DNA of 64,000 nucleotides from an uncultured Fibrobacter sp. (GCF_900316465.1 NZ_ONDD01000014.1:62001-126000); one strand, 5' to 3'. Shown: positions 25,053 to 34,380, counted from the stretch's first letter. A program made the numbers and translations. Notes: generated by a model from the sequence alone, not told the origin.

Positions 25053-27416
25053 TTAGCGCCACATCGTTTCGACAAACATGGTATCTTGCCGGAAGACGAC
25101 ATCGATCGTTCCGCGTTCAGCCGTATTCAGGTACGGAATATTAAGAGAATCCAGTCTTTGAATCACCTGTTTGCTCGGATGGCGAAAGCGGTTCTTGCGG
25201 CCGCTCGAAATGAGGGCGAGTTTTGGTTTGACACGATTCAAGAATTTTCGGCTACTTGACGTTTTTGAACCATGATGGCCAAGTTTCAGCACATCGCTTT
25301 CCAAATAAGCATCCGTTTTCATGATTTCTTTTTCGCCTTGCACCGTCAAATCACCGGTCAAGACGGCCGAATGCCCGAGCCCCTTTACCCGAAACGAGAT
25401 GCTTTGCGTGTTGGCGTCTACACAGCGCTTGGTATCGGGGTGAATCACCTTGATTTCAAAGAACTTTTCTTTGTACAGCAGCCCGCGTGAAATGTCGCGG
25501 AGAAGAATGCCACGCCGGTAAGCTTCGGAAATTACCTGCTGCCAGTTTTCTTTTTCATCAATTCGCGCGCAATCCGTTAGCCAAAGTTCCTTGACCGGAA
25601 ACATCTTGATGATTGACGCCGCCCCGCCAAAATGGTCCTGGTCCGCATGCGTAATGACCAAGGCATCTAGCTTGGATACCCCGATATGGTGCAAGTACGG
25701 GACAATGATGTCTTTCCCGGAATCTTGCCGCTTGATATCGCCCGCATCGACCAGAATATGGGAACCCGAAGGAGTCGTAAGCAAAAGACTGTCGCCTTGC
25801 CCGATATCGATGGCCGTCAATTTCCAACTCGGTTTGATAATGGCATAATAGCCTTTATAGGCAAACGTAACCGCAAAAAGAATCATGCAGCACAGTGAAA
25901 AGCGTCGGGCGATTCTGTTTTTACCGACAACGGGCATCAACACAATCAATACGCCGCATAAAAGTAGAATCGACGGATCAAAAGGCCCTACTGTGATAGA
26001 GGCTTGCGAAGAATCCGACAACAAGCGCGTTAAAAGCGAAGCAAGCCTCAAAAAGAAACGCGCCGCATAACAGAAATGCTCCCGCAAGAAATCAAACGGA
26101 GAAAGCAACGCAAACAGTCCCGCTTGCATGCCCATCGAAATCGCAGGCACCACCACAATATTGCCAAGCCACGCAAACGGCGAAAGGGTTTTGAAATGAT
26201 GTATCAGGAAGGGCGCCGTCGAAAGTGTTGCGCACAGGGTCACGTAAGTCGGCTCCACCACAAGCGATTGCAGGCGCATCCACCATTTATTCTTCTGGAG
26301 TTCTTCAGGCAACTTTTTGAGCGGGTTCCAAGAACCCCCTATCAAGATTCCCATGGTCGCCGCCACCGAAAGCTGAAAGCCCGGATTCCAGATGACAGAA
26401 GGCTCGGGAATCATAATGAAAAGGAGAGCGACCCCCAGGCTATTCATAGTATTCGCTGTCCTTTGGAACAATGCGCCGACCTGCGGCACGGCGAACATGA
26501 GCACCGCCCGCCTTACGGCGGGCGACCCGCCGGTCACAGGAATATACAAGAACAAAAGTACAATCGCCAAAATGCGCACACTTCGATGCGGAAGTCCTGT
26601 CGCCTTCAAAAAAATCATGAGCATTCCGGCAAGCAATACCACATGAAACCCTGAAATCGCCAAAACATGCACAAGCCCCGAACGCTGAAAATCGCTGCGC
26701 AAGGCATCGGGAATACCACTCCGGTCGCCCGCCAAGAGCCCAAGCAAGAGCCCTGTTTCGGACGGATCCAAGTAATCGCTAAACCTAGACCCAATCCATT
26801 TACGGAACTGATAAAAACTGCGCTCCGGCACCCAACTTTTGCCATAAGCAGTCCAATGGACAAACTTGCCATACGCCAAGAGTCCTTGTGACTTGAGCCA
26901 ACTGCGGGTATCAAAAGCTCCCGGCACTGTAGGCGGCAAAGCCGGATAATACGACGCCTCGTAACAAAGCGAATCCCCGGGCATGGGGTACTCGGGCAAC
27001 GAACGTTTTTCTGTCAAACGAACTCGATAAGGCGAAAGCGGCTCCCCCGCAACCGTTTGCGTCGTGCGAATGACAATTGCCATGCCACTCTTTTTGGATT
27101 GCGTCGTTTCAACAATCCCACAAGCCTCTTTAAAAGCACCAATCGCAGGCAAATCATTTTCATTTTTGCGCATCGATAATTCATGGCAAACAAAGGCCAC
27201 CACAACACTAACCAGAACAACCCATTGCAGCGACTTCTTGAAGACATGCGTCACAAGACATATAATCGGCCACAAAAAACAAGCATACAGCGGTTCATCG
27301 AGCCCCGCAAAAAAAATCGTCATTACAATGGCGCTCAATAAGGCAGGTTTTCCCATGAGCGGAGTCAGCAGATTGTATAAATCAGCCAGAATTTTGTATT
27401 TTTTTCTAGAATTCAT
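25053..27416 (-). CDS. comEC: ComEC/Rec2 competence DNA channel
   Basis: About 787 residues. An N-terminal membrane part with an OB-fold-like insert is followed by the Competence domain (LLAGDRSGIPDALRSDF, HVLAISGFHVVLLAGML, VTGGSPAVRRAVLM). A C-terminal metallo-beta-lactamase domain has DIGQGDSLLL, ITHADQDHFGGA and LKLGHHGSKTSSS. ComEC carries single-stranded DNA across the inner membrane during transformation; the C-terminal domain may degrade the other strand. All expected metal ligands (HxDxDH, HH) are present. A longer frame reaches 27455, but the ATG at 27414-27416 begins just before the first hydrophobic segment. No other com genes are nearby. Confidence 0.9.
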   Translation of the reverse strand: MNSRKKYKILADLYNLLTPLMGKPALLSAIVMTIFFAGLDEPLYACFLWPIICLVTHVFKKSLQWVVLVSVVVAFVCHELSMRKNENDLPAIGAFKEACGIVETTQSKKSGMAIVIRTTQTVAGEPLSPYRVRLTEKRSLPEYPMPGDSLCYEASYYPALPPTVPGAFDTRSWLKSQGLLAYGKFVHWTAYGKSWVPERSFYQFRKWIGSRFSDYLDPSETGLLLGLLAGDRSGIPDALRSDFQRSGLVHVLAISGFHVVLLAGMLMIFLKATGLPHRSVRILAIVLLFLYIPVTGGSPAVRRAVLMFAVPQVGALFQRTANTMNSLGVALLFIMIPEPSVIWNPGFQLSVAATMGILIGGSWNPLKKLPEELQKNKWWMRLQSLVVEPTYVTLCATLSTAPFLIHHFKTLSPFAWLGNIVVVPAISMGMQAGLFALLSPFDFLREHFCYAARFFLRLASLLTRLLSDSSQASITVGPFDPSILLLCGVLIVLMPVVGKNRIARRFSLCCMILFAVTFAYKGYYAIIKPSWKLTAIDIGQGDSLLLTTPSGSHILVDAGDIKRQDSGKDIIVPYLHHIGVSKLDALVITHADQDHFGGAASIIKMFPVKELWLTDCARIDEKENWQQVISEAYRRGILLRDISRGLLYKEKFFEIKVIHPDTKRCVDANTQSISFRVKGLGHSAVLTGDLTVQGEKEIMKTDAYLESDVLKLGHHGSKTSSSRKFLNRVKPKLALISSGRKNRFRHPSKQVIQRLDSLNIPYLNTAERGTIDVVFRQDTMFVETMWR

Positions 27417-27485
27417 AGTTATAAAGCCCTTCAGAAGAGTCCCTCTTCTATACACGCTTTTTTGGAGGCACCGGAACGTTTTTTT

Positions 27486-28760
27486 ATGAAAAATTTTTGT
27501 AAAAAATTTTGTGTATTGTACTTTTTAGGCTTGGTGCTTCTCCTGGCCGGCTGTGGTGATGATCCAGAGAAAGAATTTATCCTTTACCCGGACAGTGGAC
27601 TTGCTTTTGGACTTTTCCCCAATGACTACGCCCAAAACGATTCTTCGGCGGCAAACCTGGCTCACGGCATTACGCTCATAGTTCACCCCAAAGCCTCTTA
27701 CCAGCTATCGTTCGACGTAGATCCCAATTTTGAAGCCCCCAAGCTCCAGCTTTTTAGAATTTACCTGAGCAAAAACGGCGAAGATTTGCGCGCCCAAGAG
27801 GTTCGCACCTTGGATCCAGAAGTTAAAAACGGTCGTTACATATACTCCTTTGTTTGCGAGGAACGAGAAAGCGCCTTGTGGGCAACAAGTTTGATTCAAA
27901 ACGATTCTTATTATCAAGGTCACGTTTCAAACATCCGATTCACGGGCGAAGGCGCCTACTCCGACCATTTTTCAATCAACCTGATTCTGGTCGGCGATAT
28001 CGAAGATGAACTCGAAGACTTTAGTGCCAAGGAACTGGCTTCTAGCTTGCTGGCGGAATACCGCAAGCACTATACTTCTGTAACGATTGACACGATTTAT
28101 ATCAACCGAGCCGCCGAGCACCCGACTCTCGGGAAAAACTACCCGGCAAACGAGCCCTGGATCGCAGGCCGTTCTTCAGATGACGTTATGGTCTCTGAAC
28201 TGGGTGGCTGGCCCGGAATTGAAAACGCATTGGATATTACCCTAGTGCACTTTATTGACCAAGAAGGCATTTTGGGATATTCAAACCTGTTTAGTTCCAA
28301 CCTCGGTAAGGGAACCGGAAGTACAGTCGTTCTGGGAACGCACATCAAGACCCCGGCTGGCGAAGAACCGATTGACATGCAAGGAATCATTGAAACGGCA
28401 CTCCACGAAACCGGACATTTCTTTGGGCTCCGCCATACAACCGCAACGAGGGCCGATATTGAAACAATCTTTGACGACTACGATTTTGGCGATTACTCGA
28501 ACCTTGAAGACGGCCTCGAAGATACGCCCTCTTGCAATTCACTTGTTGCAGCAAGTTTTGCCAAAGTTCAAAGAACCGATTTTCGCATCAATCGCTTGAT
28601 GCCGCGCATCCGCATTTTCGCCAACACCCCGTTCAAAGTCGAGAACTGCCCGGATGCCGGCAATTACATGTTCCCGCTCACGGTAGAAAACAAGACTCTC
28701 ACGTTTAGTAAGCAGCAGTTGGCAATTATCCGCCAGAACCTGATGATTTTTCCGCATTGA
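27486..28760 (+). CDS. Metzincin-type zinc metalloprotease lipoprotein
   Basis: About 424 residues with a lipobox (GLVLLLAGC). The zinc signature HETGHFFGLRH (near residue 306) is the metzincin HExxHxxGxxH motif. NYMFPLT about 70 residues later could supply the Met-turn, followed by the KQQLAIIRQNLM end typical of such domains. The N-terminal ~200 residues look like a beta-rich module with no recognised family. The product should be an envelope-anchored protease. The ATG at 27486 precedes the signal peptide directly; a TTG 24 nt upstream would spoil it. It heads a tight four-gene operon, divergent from comEC with a 70-nt gap. Confidence 0.8.
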   Translation: MKNFCKKFCVLYFLGLVLLLAGCGDDPEKEFILYPDSGLAFGLFPNDYAQNDSSAANLAHGITLIVHPKASYQLSFDVDPNFEAPKLQLFRIYLSKNGEDLRAQEVRTLDPEVKNGRYIYSFVCEERESALWATSLIQNDSYYQGHVSNIRFTGEGAYSDHFSINLILVGDIEDELEDFSAKELASSLLAEYRKHYTSVTIDTIYINRAAEHPTLGKNYPANEPWIAGRSSDDVMVSELGGWPGIENALDITLVHFIDQEGILGYSNLFSSNLGKGTGSTVVLGTHIKTPAGEEPIDMQGIIETALHETGHFFGLRHTTATRADIETIFDDYDFGDYSNLEDGLEDTPSCNSLVAASFAKVQRTDFRINRLMPRIRIFANTPFKVENCPDAGNYMFPLTVENKTLTFSKQQLAIIRQNLMIFPH

Positions 28761-28763
28761 TAT

Positions 28764-29333
28764 ATGAAAGCTTCACAATTTTCTGAACAAGCCCAATTGA
28801 TCGCATTTGTCTTGCAGCCCGGTGCCGAATGGCTGCCCGAAGTGATTGACGCCCTCGAAAACACCTGGGGCAAGATTCGCCACAAGGGCAAGCTTTACGC
28901 CTTCGACAAGACGCCCTATTACACGCCCGAAATGGGAGAAGGCTTGTATCGCGGAGTAGTTTCGTTCGAACGTACGATTCCGCCTGAAACAATTGCCACT
29001 GAAAAAGAACGCAGTAACGCGCTGGAACTTACGATGGCGCAGGCCAGCAGCCCAGATGCACGCCGAGTGAACATTGATATTGGCTACATGGACTTGGACA
29101 AGGTGGTGTTGCCGAGCTACAAGCGTGGGCCCTTCAAGCTTTACGCCGGCAATGGCGTGTGGCTCGACATGCTCCTGACTTATGCAAAAGGGCTGTTCCA
29201 CCCCACCGCCTGGGCTTTTGAAGATTTTAAGCGCAACCCCTACCAGCACGACTTGCAACTTATTCGCGAGCGTTACAAAAAGGCCGGCAGCGGGAAAAAC
29301 GACTCCTCTAAGGAAACGGCGGTACGACTTTGA
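28764..29333 (+). CDS. DUF4416 protein
   Basis: 189 residues, cytosolic. The DUF4416 pattern is clear: YYTPEMGEGLYRGVVSFE, then a Lys and an Asn-x-Glu-x-like segment (KERSNALEL), RRVNIDIGYMDLDKVVLPSYKRGPFKLY, and a final WAFEDFK. Function is unknown in this family. It begins 3 nt after the metzincin stop and overlaps the next gene by the sequence TTGA. Confidence 0.85.
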   Translation: MKASQFSEQAQLIAFVLQPGAEWLPEVIDALENTWGKIRHKGKLYAFDKTPYYTPEMGEGLYRGVVSFERTIPPETIATEKERSNALELTMAQASSPDARRVNIDIGYMDLDKVVLPSYKRGPFKLYAGNGVWLDMLLTYAKGLFHPTAWAFEDFKRNPYQHDLQLIRERYKKAGSGKNDSSKETAVRL

Positions 29334-30316
29334 AAAAACTGGCCTCGATTGTCATTGGCATCATCGTCTTGCTCGTTGGAGTTCGCTGGTTCATGCAACA
29401 ATCGGCAGCCAAGGAGGCTTTTGACAAGCACGAAGCGCTAATCGCCGAGACCAATGAATGCCTTGAAATGGCAGAATGGAACTGCGCCGAGAGAAACGTG
29501 CGCACGCTTCTCAAAGAAACGCCTGATGACCAGAACTTGCAATTACACCTGGCAGGAATCCTTTTCGAGCAGGAACGCTACGAAGACTGCATTGCCTACA
29601 TTCAGTCGCGAAAATTCAAACACGAAGACCTGGATTATCTTAAACAGAAAAGCGAATCCCTGATTCGCGAAATGGACGAGCTCAAGATTGAAAGATCCAT
29701 GCACTTCCGCGTGGAATTTGAAGGACGCCCTTCCCGCAGCGACGTGATGGAAGCGCTCTCGGTGTTAGAAGTCGCCTACGATTCGCTCTGCCACCTGTTT
29801 GATTTTCACCCCGAAAACAAGATGCACCTGGTGCTTTATGAATCTTCACAGTACCAAGGCATCGGTCCTCGCCCCGAATGGGTCGGAGCCGTATTCGATG
29901 GCAAGCTCCGCATTCCCGTGAACGTGATGGCCTACCGTGAAATTTACCGTCCGATGTTCTTCCATGAACTTACACACGCCTTTATTCGCGCCATGACTCG
30001 CTATCATGTTCCGCTTTGGGTAAACGAAGGAATTGCCCAAGTCATTGACGCTTCCCGCACGGGAATGGCTAGGCCAGAAGGAGGCGTTCCCAGTATCGAA
30101 GCCCTGACAACTCCGTTTGTGAACGAAAACAATACCGGTGCCGCAATCAAACTCTACTGGTATTCGCAAGCCATGGTGGAACGGCTTTTGGCTCGCAACA
30201 GGGACCTTGTGCATTTCAAAAAGTTCATTCAGGACATGCGCGCCCTCGGCGACGATGAAGCGCTCAAAAAATACTACGGCGTCACCACGCAGCAACTGCT
30301 AGATGAAGTAAAGTAG
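29330..30316 (+). CDS. Membrane-anchored gluzincin peptidase (peptidase MA-like) with helical N-terminal repeats
   Basis: 328 residues. An N-terminal signal anchor (IVIGIIVLLVGVRWFM) leads into TPR-like helices (about 30-110: AEWNCAERNVRTLL, LHLAGILFEQERYEDCIAYI). A peptidase MA-type domain then has FFHELTHAFIRAM and, about 15 residues on, LWVNEGIAQ, giving the HExxH plus Glu ligand set of gluzincins. The start is TTG, overlapping the DUF4416 stop as TTGA. A membrane-bound protease facing the periplasm is expected. It shares the operon with a metzincin, so two unrelated zinc proteases are co-expressed. Confidence 0.75.
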   Translation: MKKLASIVIGIIVLLVGVRWFMQQSAAKEAFDKHEALIAETNECLEMAEWNCAERNVRTLLKETPDDQNLQLHLAGILFEQERYEDCIAYIQSRKFKHEDLDYLKQKSESLIREMDELKIERSMHFRVEFEGRPSRSDVMEALSVLEVAYDSLCHLFDFHPENKMHLVLYESSQYQGIGPRPEWVGAVFDGKLRIPVNVMAYREIYRPMFFHELTHAFIRAMTRYHVPLWVNEGIAQVIDASRTGMARPEGGVPSIEALTTPFVNENNTGAAIKLYWYSQAMVERLLARNRDLVHFKKFIQDMRALGDDEALKKYYGVTTQQLLDEVK

Positions 30317-30327
30317 CGGAGGATTCT

Positions 30328-31275
30328 ATGGCGAAGAAAAAACACATCGTGATTCTTGCTACTGGAGGCACAATTGCTGGCGTCGGCGAACCCGGTAAAA
30401 ATACGGGCTACGTATCAGGGCAAATTTCTGCGACAGACTTAGTGGCATCTGTGCCGGAACTTTCGGAATACGCTGAAATTACAGCCGAGCAAATTTGCAA
30501 CGTGAATTCCGATGACATGACGGACAAGCTGTGGATCAAGCTTTCAAACCGCATTGCCGACTTGCAAGCGGACGATTCTGTGGATGGAATCGTCGTCACT
30601 CACGGCACCGACACCATGGACGAAACAGCCTACTTTATCAGCCTGACAGTCAAGTGCGAAAAGTCCGTTATCGTGACAGGCTCCATGAAGCCCGCAACCG
30701 CTAAAGATCCCGACGGGCCCGCGAACTTACTCGGTGCCGTTCGTGCCGCAGCAGGCTTTGCCGTCGATGACGACCCGCCGGCAAATTTGGTCTGGGTCTA
30801 CTTTGCAGGTGAACTTTTCGATGCACGCAATGTGCAAAAATGTAGCGCATCGGCAATTAATGCGATGGGCGTCAGCGCCCCCGGCGAAGGCTCCAACTGG
30901 AACGCCCTCAAGGAACAAAACTTCTTTGACGTTTCCAAGCTTGAAAGCCTGCCGCGTGTAAACGTGGTCTACTTTACCGTAGACGCAAACCCGAAAATCC
31001 TGGAGTACGCCGCCTGCGTTTCCGACGGGCTTGTGATTGCAGGTGCAGGCTCGGGTGAATTCAGTCTTGCGTGGGCGAAAGTCCTCGAAAGCATCGATAT
31101 TCCGGTCGTCATTGCAAGCCGCACTCACCACGGACTTGTGACTCTGAACGAGTCACTTGCGCCCGGCCGCATTTGCGCTGGCCGCCTGCCGCCCCAAAAA
31201 GCCGCAGTGCTCCTCAAGCTCGTGCTTACGCAGACAAGCCGCACCGACGACATCAAGCGGGTATTCGCGCTTTAA
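30328..31275 (+). CDS. L-asparaginase
   Basis: 315 residues without a signal peptide, so cytosolic. Catalytic motifs are ILATGGTIAG (nucleophile Thr) and VVTHGTDTMDETAYF (Thr-Asp with following Lys in SMKPATAKDPDGPANL). It hydrolyses asparagine to aspartate and ammonia. GGAGG lies 7 nt before the ATG. It is the last gene of the protease operon, 11 nt after the gluzincin gene, which would fit use of peptide-derived amino acids. The sequence is closer to the AnsB-like fold, but type I/II cannot be assigned firmly. Confidence 0.88.
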   Translation: MAKKKHIVILATGGTIAGVGEPGKNTGYVSGQISATDLVASVPELSEYAEITAEQICNVNSDDMTDKLWIKLSNRIADLQADDSVDGIVVTHGTDTMDETAYFISLTVKCEKSVIVTGSMKPATAKDPDGPANLLGAVRAAAGFAVDDDPPANLVWVYFAGELFDARNVQKCSASAINAMGVSAPGEGSNWNALKEQNFFDVSKLESLPRVNVVYFTVDANPKILEYAACVSDGLVIAGAGSGEFSLAWAKVLESIDIPVVIASRTHHGLVTLNESLAPGRICAGRLPPQKAAVLLKLVLTQTSRTDDIKRVFAL

Positions 31276-31309
31276 CCAACCCGTTCCAGCGAACAGTAAG
31301 AACCGTAAA

Positions 31310-31338
31310 CAAAAAACCTGCCCTTGTTCTGGGCAGGT
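31310..31338 (-). terminator. Terminator of rplY
   Basis: On the minus strand ACCTGCCC-AGAACAA-GGGCAGGT is followed by TTTTTTG. It also sits after the convergent asparaginase gene but has no good T-run in that direction. Confidence 0.85.
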
Positions 31339-31365
31339 CCTTTGAAATTTTTCTTTTTTGAAAAA

Positions 31366-31986
31366 TTACTTGGCTTCAGCAGCGGCAGCCGGAGCAGCTT
31401 CAGCAGCGGCAGCGTCGTCAGCCTTCTTACCGCTCTTGGCAGTAATGGTGAAGATAACAGTGCGCGGCTTGCAAGCGAGTTCGATACCGTCTTCGAGCTT
31501 CAGGTCCTTGGCGTAGAAAGTCGTCGGAGCCGGGAATTCGGAGATGTCCATTTCGAGCACGGCCGGAATCTTGGTCGGCACGGCAGCGAGCTGGATGTAG
31601 CGGTTCTGCTGAGCAAAGGTACCACCCTGGGTCTTAACACCAACCGGGAGGCCGTTGAGCTTGACGAGAACGCGAACCTTGACCTTGGTCGTATCGTCGA
31701 TCTTGAGGAAGTCGATGTGTTCAATTTCCTGAGTCAGGGGGTTCTTCTGGTAGTTGTAAATTACGGCAGCGTTGCCGGCCTTGCCATCAATTTCCAAGTC
31801 GAGAAGCGTGTAACGCTTACCCGGGGCGAGGACCTTGCGAACATCGATTGCGCTAACGCTGATATTCACAGACTCCTGACCCTTACCATAATAGACAGCC
31901 GGGATCTGGCCAGCCTTACGAAGGCGGGCGTTGTCGCGGCTCTTGCCTAGCACTCTCGAGGTTGCTGCGAGCTTTGTGAGTTCCAT
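31366..31986 (-). CDS. rplY: Ribosomal protein L25 (TL5/CTC type)
   Basis: 206 residues: the N-terminal 5S rRNA-binding domain (about 1-95; RKAGQIPAVYYG, then VRKVLAPGKRYT) and the C-terminal TL5 domain (NGLPVGVKTQGGTFAQQNR, AVPTKIPAVLEMDIS). It ends in an Ala/Glu/Lys-rich tail. GGAG lies about 9 nt before the ATG. It follows tRNA-Gln by 36 nt and is probably on the same transcript. Confidence 0.93.
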   Translation of the reverse strand: MELTKLAATSRVLGKSRDNARLRKAGQIPAVYYGKGQESVNISVSAIDVRKVLAPGKRYTLLDLEIDGKAGNAAVIYNYQKNPLTQEIEHIDFLKIDDTTKVKVRVLVKLNGLPVGVKTQGGTFAQQNRYIQLAAVPTKIPAVLEMDISEFPAPTTFYAKDLKLEDGIELACKPRTVIFTITAKSGKKADDAAAAEAAPAAAAEAK

Positions 31987-32022
31987 AATTTTACTCCAAT
32001 TAGTAAATGGTTAAAAAATTCA

Positions 32023-32094
32023 TTGGGGTAGCAGGATTCGAACCTACGAATAACGGAATCAAAATCCGTTGTCTTACCACTTGACGATACCCCA
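32023..32094 (-). tRNA. tRNA-Gln (anticodon UUG)
   Basis: A 72-nt cloverleaf on the minus strand. The acceptor TGGGGTA pairs with TACCCCA (discriminator A), the anticodon stem ACGGA/TCCGT carries the TTG anticodon, and the T-arm is GTAGG-TTCGAAT-CCTGC. CCA is not encoded. Confidence 0.95.
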
Positions 32095-32105
32095 ATGGTG
32101 GCGCA

Positions 32106-32115
32106 AATATAGCAA
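32106..32115 (-). promoter_or_regulatory. -10 region of tRNA-Gln
   Basis: TTGCTATATT on the minus strand ends 11 nt before the tRNA 5' end. The same decamer occurs before the DHH and UAP-type genes, and here it can only be a promoter element, which supports reading it as a -10 box there too. It lies inside a palindrome (GGCGCAAAT...ATTTGCGCC). Confidence 0.6.
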
Positions 32116-32142
32116 ATTTGCGCCATTTTCAAAGGGTTCGGG

Positions 32143-33009
32143 CTAAAAACCCTCAAAAAAGCGGGTCACCACCTGGTACCTAGAGATGGGTTTCAGCTCT
32201 TCGGCAGCCTCTTTGGCCTGCTTGCGGGTTTCGAAAACGCCAAAAACAGACGCCCCCGACCCCGACATCAGGACGGCCTTCGCCCCGAGACGCTTAAATT
32301 CGGCCTTCATTTCTTCGACAAGTGGGTGCTTGGGGAACACTGATTCTTCGAACGCATTGAAGGTGTTTGTGAGTGCAAAGTCGATCGATGCGGACTTGCC
32401 CGTGCGCATGCACTTGGACTTGTATGTTTCCCAACGGTCCGGGCCAGACTTGGGAACGCCAGCGTAGGCATCCTTGGTCGGCACGGAGTCTAGCGGAGTG
32501 GCCACCAGCAAGTACTGTTCGTCACTCAGCTGCAACGGCTTTACAAAAGTGAGCTTTTCGCCAATACCTTCGGCCATGGCGGTACCGCCACGAACCAGGA
32601 AGGGAACATCTGCTCCAAGTTTCGCCCCAATTTCTTCGAGCTTTTCAAATTTGAATTTGAGCTTCCACAGCTGGTTCAACAAACGAAGCGTTGCAGCAGC
32701 ATCTGCAGAACCACCGCCAAGGCCAGCGCCCAAAGGCATCACTTTATTAAGGTAAATGTCAGCGCCGAGCGTCGTGCCCGATTCTTGTTGCAAAAGCTTG
32801 GCGGCCTTGTAAACCAAGTCCGATTCCAGCGGATAATTCTGCGGTTCGTTGTAGCAAAGCGTAATGCGACCATCCTGACGCGGCTCGGCACTTATGGTAT
32901 CGCCTGCGTCAATGGTCTGGAACAGCGTGCCCAAGTCATGGTATCCGTCTTCACGCTTGCGGATGACATCTAAGAACAAATTAATCTTAGCAGGAGCGTA
33001 TTCTTTCAT
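32143..33009 (-). CDS. ispE: 4-diphosphocytidyl-2-C-methyl-D-erythritol kinase
   Basis: About 288 residues, a GHMP kinase of the usual IspE length. Motifs are YAPAKINLFLDVIRKREDGYH, the ATP loop PLGAGLGGGSADAAA and the C-terminal LMSGSGASVFG. It phosphorylates CDP-ME in the MEP isoprenoid pathway. The frame continues 25 codons upstream, but the ATG at 33007-33009 begins at the conserved MKEYAPAKIN. TAAGTT (minus, 33017-33022) ends exactly 7 nt before it. It is followed by tRNA-Gln and rplY on the same strand. Confidence 0.93.
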   Translation of the reverse strand: MKEYAPAKINLFLDVIRKREDGYHDLGTLFQTIDAGDTISAEPRQDGRITLCYNEPQNYPLESDLVYKAAKLLQQESGTTLGADIYLNKVMPLGAGLGGGSADAAATLRLLNQLWKLKFKFEKLEEIGAKLGADVPFLVRGGTAMAEGIGEKLTFVKPLQLSDEQYLLVATPLDSVPTKDAYAGVPKSGPDRWETYKSKCMRTGKSASIDFALTNTFNAFEESVFPKHPLVEEMKAEFKRLGAKAVLMSGSGASVFGVFETRKQAKEAAEELKPISRYQVVTRFFEGF

Positions 33010-33157
33010 GCCATTAAACTTAGCAAAAATATTCCAATTTGGAATACCTAGGACAAACTTTTCATTACCGTAAAAAAAAAACAATATATATTAAGGGATG
33101 ATAGTTTCTAACTATTAAATAAGCCCAAAGCTTGTAAAACCAAAAGAAGAGAAAATT

Positions 33158-33565
33158 ATGAAGAAAATCGTTTTCACCATTTTCTTATGCCTTGCTACAT
33201 TGGCAGTGGAAGCCCAAGTCGACAAAATTCTGGGACCGTGGACCGCCATCGACCCCGATACCGACAAGCCTTACGCCACCGTACTCATCTATAAAAGCAG
33301 CAACGGGCTGTATTACGGCAAGCTCACCGAAATTCTGGATTCCGACGACCCCGCCGACCAAAAGCTCATCGGCACCATCATCATCAAGGACATGAAAGAA
33401 GATGACGGTATGCTAAAGGGCGGCTCCATTTACGACCCCGAAGAAAACAAGACCTACCATGGAAAGATATCACTTACCAAGGACGGTCGCCTAGAAATGC
33501 GCGGTTCGCTTGACCGCTGGGGACTTTTGGGTGCCACGGAATATTGGAAACGCAGTAAAAAGTAA
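33158..33565 (+). CDS. Secreted DUF2147 protein
   Basis: 135 residues with a signal peptide (FTIFLCLATLAVEA). The DUF2147 pattern is plain: GPWTAIDPDTDKPYATVLIY, GLYYGKLTEIL, GGSIYDPEENKTYHGKISL and a final WGLLGATEYWKR. The family is periplasmic or outer-membrane associated, lipocalin-like, and of unknown function. It heads the envelope operon with the LolA-like and RND genes. Confidence 0.85.
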   Translation: MKKIVFTIFLCLATLAVEAQVDKILGPWTAIDPDTDKPYATVLIYKSSNGLYYGKLTEILDSDDPADQKLIGTIIIKDMKEDDGMLKGGSIYDPEENKTYHGKISLTKDGRLEMRGSLDRWGLLGATEYWKRSKK

Positions 33566-33589
33566 AAAAAGATGGAATAAGGAGAAAAT

Positions 33590-34378
33590 ATGAAGAATCT
33601 GTTTATTAAAGTGCTCGGCACTAGCTTATTGTATGCGGCAACCACCTTTGCCCAGTCAGCAAACGAAATCGCCAAGAAAGTTCACGACTTGCCTTCCGGA
33701 AAAACATCGTCTGGAACCATTTCGGTTACCCTGATTGACAAAAACGGGAAAACCCGCAATCGCGAAATCGCATCTTACACCATGAAGGACGGAACCACCG
33801 ACAAGACGGTCCTTGTTTTCAAGACACCCAGGGACGTGGCAGGAATCAGCTACCTCACCTACGACTACCCCGACAAGGCCGATGGTTCCACCGTCGATAG
33901 CGACAGCTGGATTTACCTCCCTGCCATGAAAAAGGTGCGCCGCGTTTCGGGTTCCAGCAAGGACGACGATTTCCAGGGAACAGACTTTACTTACGACGAC
34001 CTGGGCACGCGCAGTCTTTCCAAGGACAACTTCGCCATTCTCGGCGAAGAGAAGGTAAATGGTGTTGACTGCTGGATTCTCGAAGCCAAGGCAAAGGATC
34101 CCAAAGCAAAAGTCAGCCGTCGCGTGTCCTGGGTGAACAAGAAAACTTACGTGGTCCACAAGGGCGAATACTACGACAAGCAGAACCACCTGCAAAAGAC
34201 ACTCGTTGCCGACAATATTCAGCAAGTGAACGGCTACTGGACCTCTCTCAAGATGACCATGACCAACGTCCAAACAAACCACAAAACCGTCTACGAAATC
34301 AAAAACCTTAAGTACGACGAAAAAGTAAACGAAAGTTACTTTACAGTCAGTGCGTTGGAACGTGAACAGGTCAAGTAA
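33590..34378 (+). CDS. LolA-like outer-membrane lipoprotein-sorting protein
   Basis: 262 residues with a signal peptide (LGTSLLYAATTFAQS). The rest is the half-barrel LolA-like fold seen in COG2834 proteins encoded beside RND exporters: DSWIYLPAMKKVRRVSGSS, FQGTDFTYDDLG, GVDCWILEAKAKDP and NGYWTSLKMTMTNVQT. It probably binds a lipid or hydrophobic cargo in the periplasm and hands it to or from the transporter, whose gene starts 2 nt later. AAGGAG precedes the ATG. Confidence 0.85.
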   Translation: MKNLFIKVLGTSLLYAATTFAQSANEIAKKVHDLPSGKTSSGTISVTLIDKNGKTRNREIASYTMKDGTTDKTVLVFKTPRDVAGISYLTYDYPDKADGSTVDSDSWIYLPAMKKVRRVSGSSKDDDFQGTDFTYDDLGTRSLSKDNFAILGEEKVNGVDCWILEAKAKDPKAKVSRRVSWVNKKTYVVHKGEYYDKQNHLQKTLVADNIQQVNGYWTSLKMTMTNVQTNHKTVYEIKNLKYDEKVNESYFTVSALEREQVK

Positions 34379-34380
34379 AA

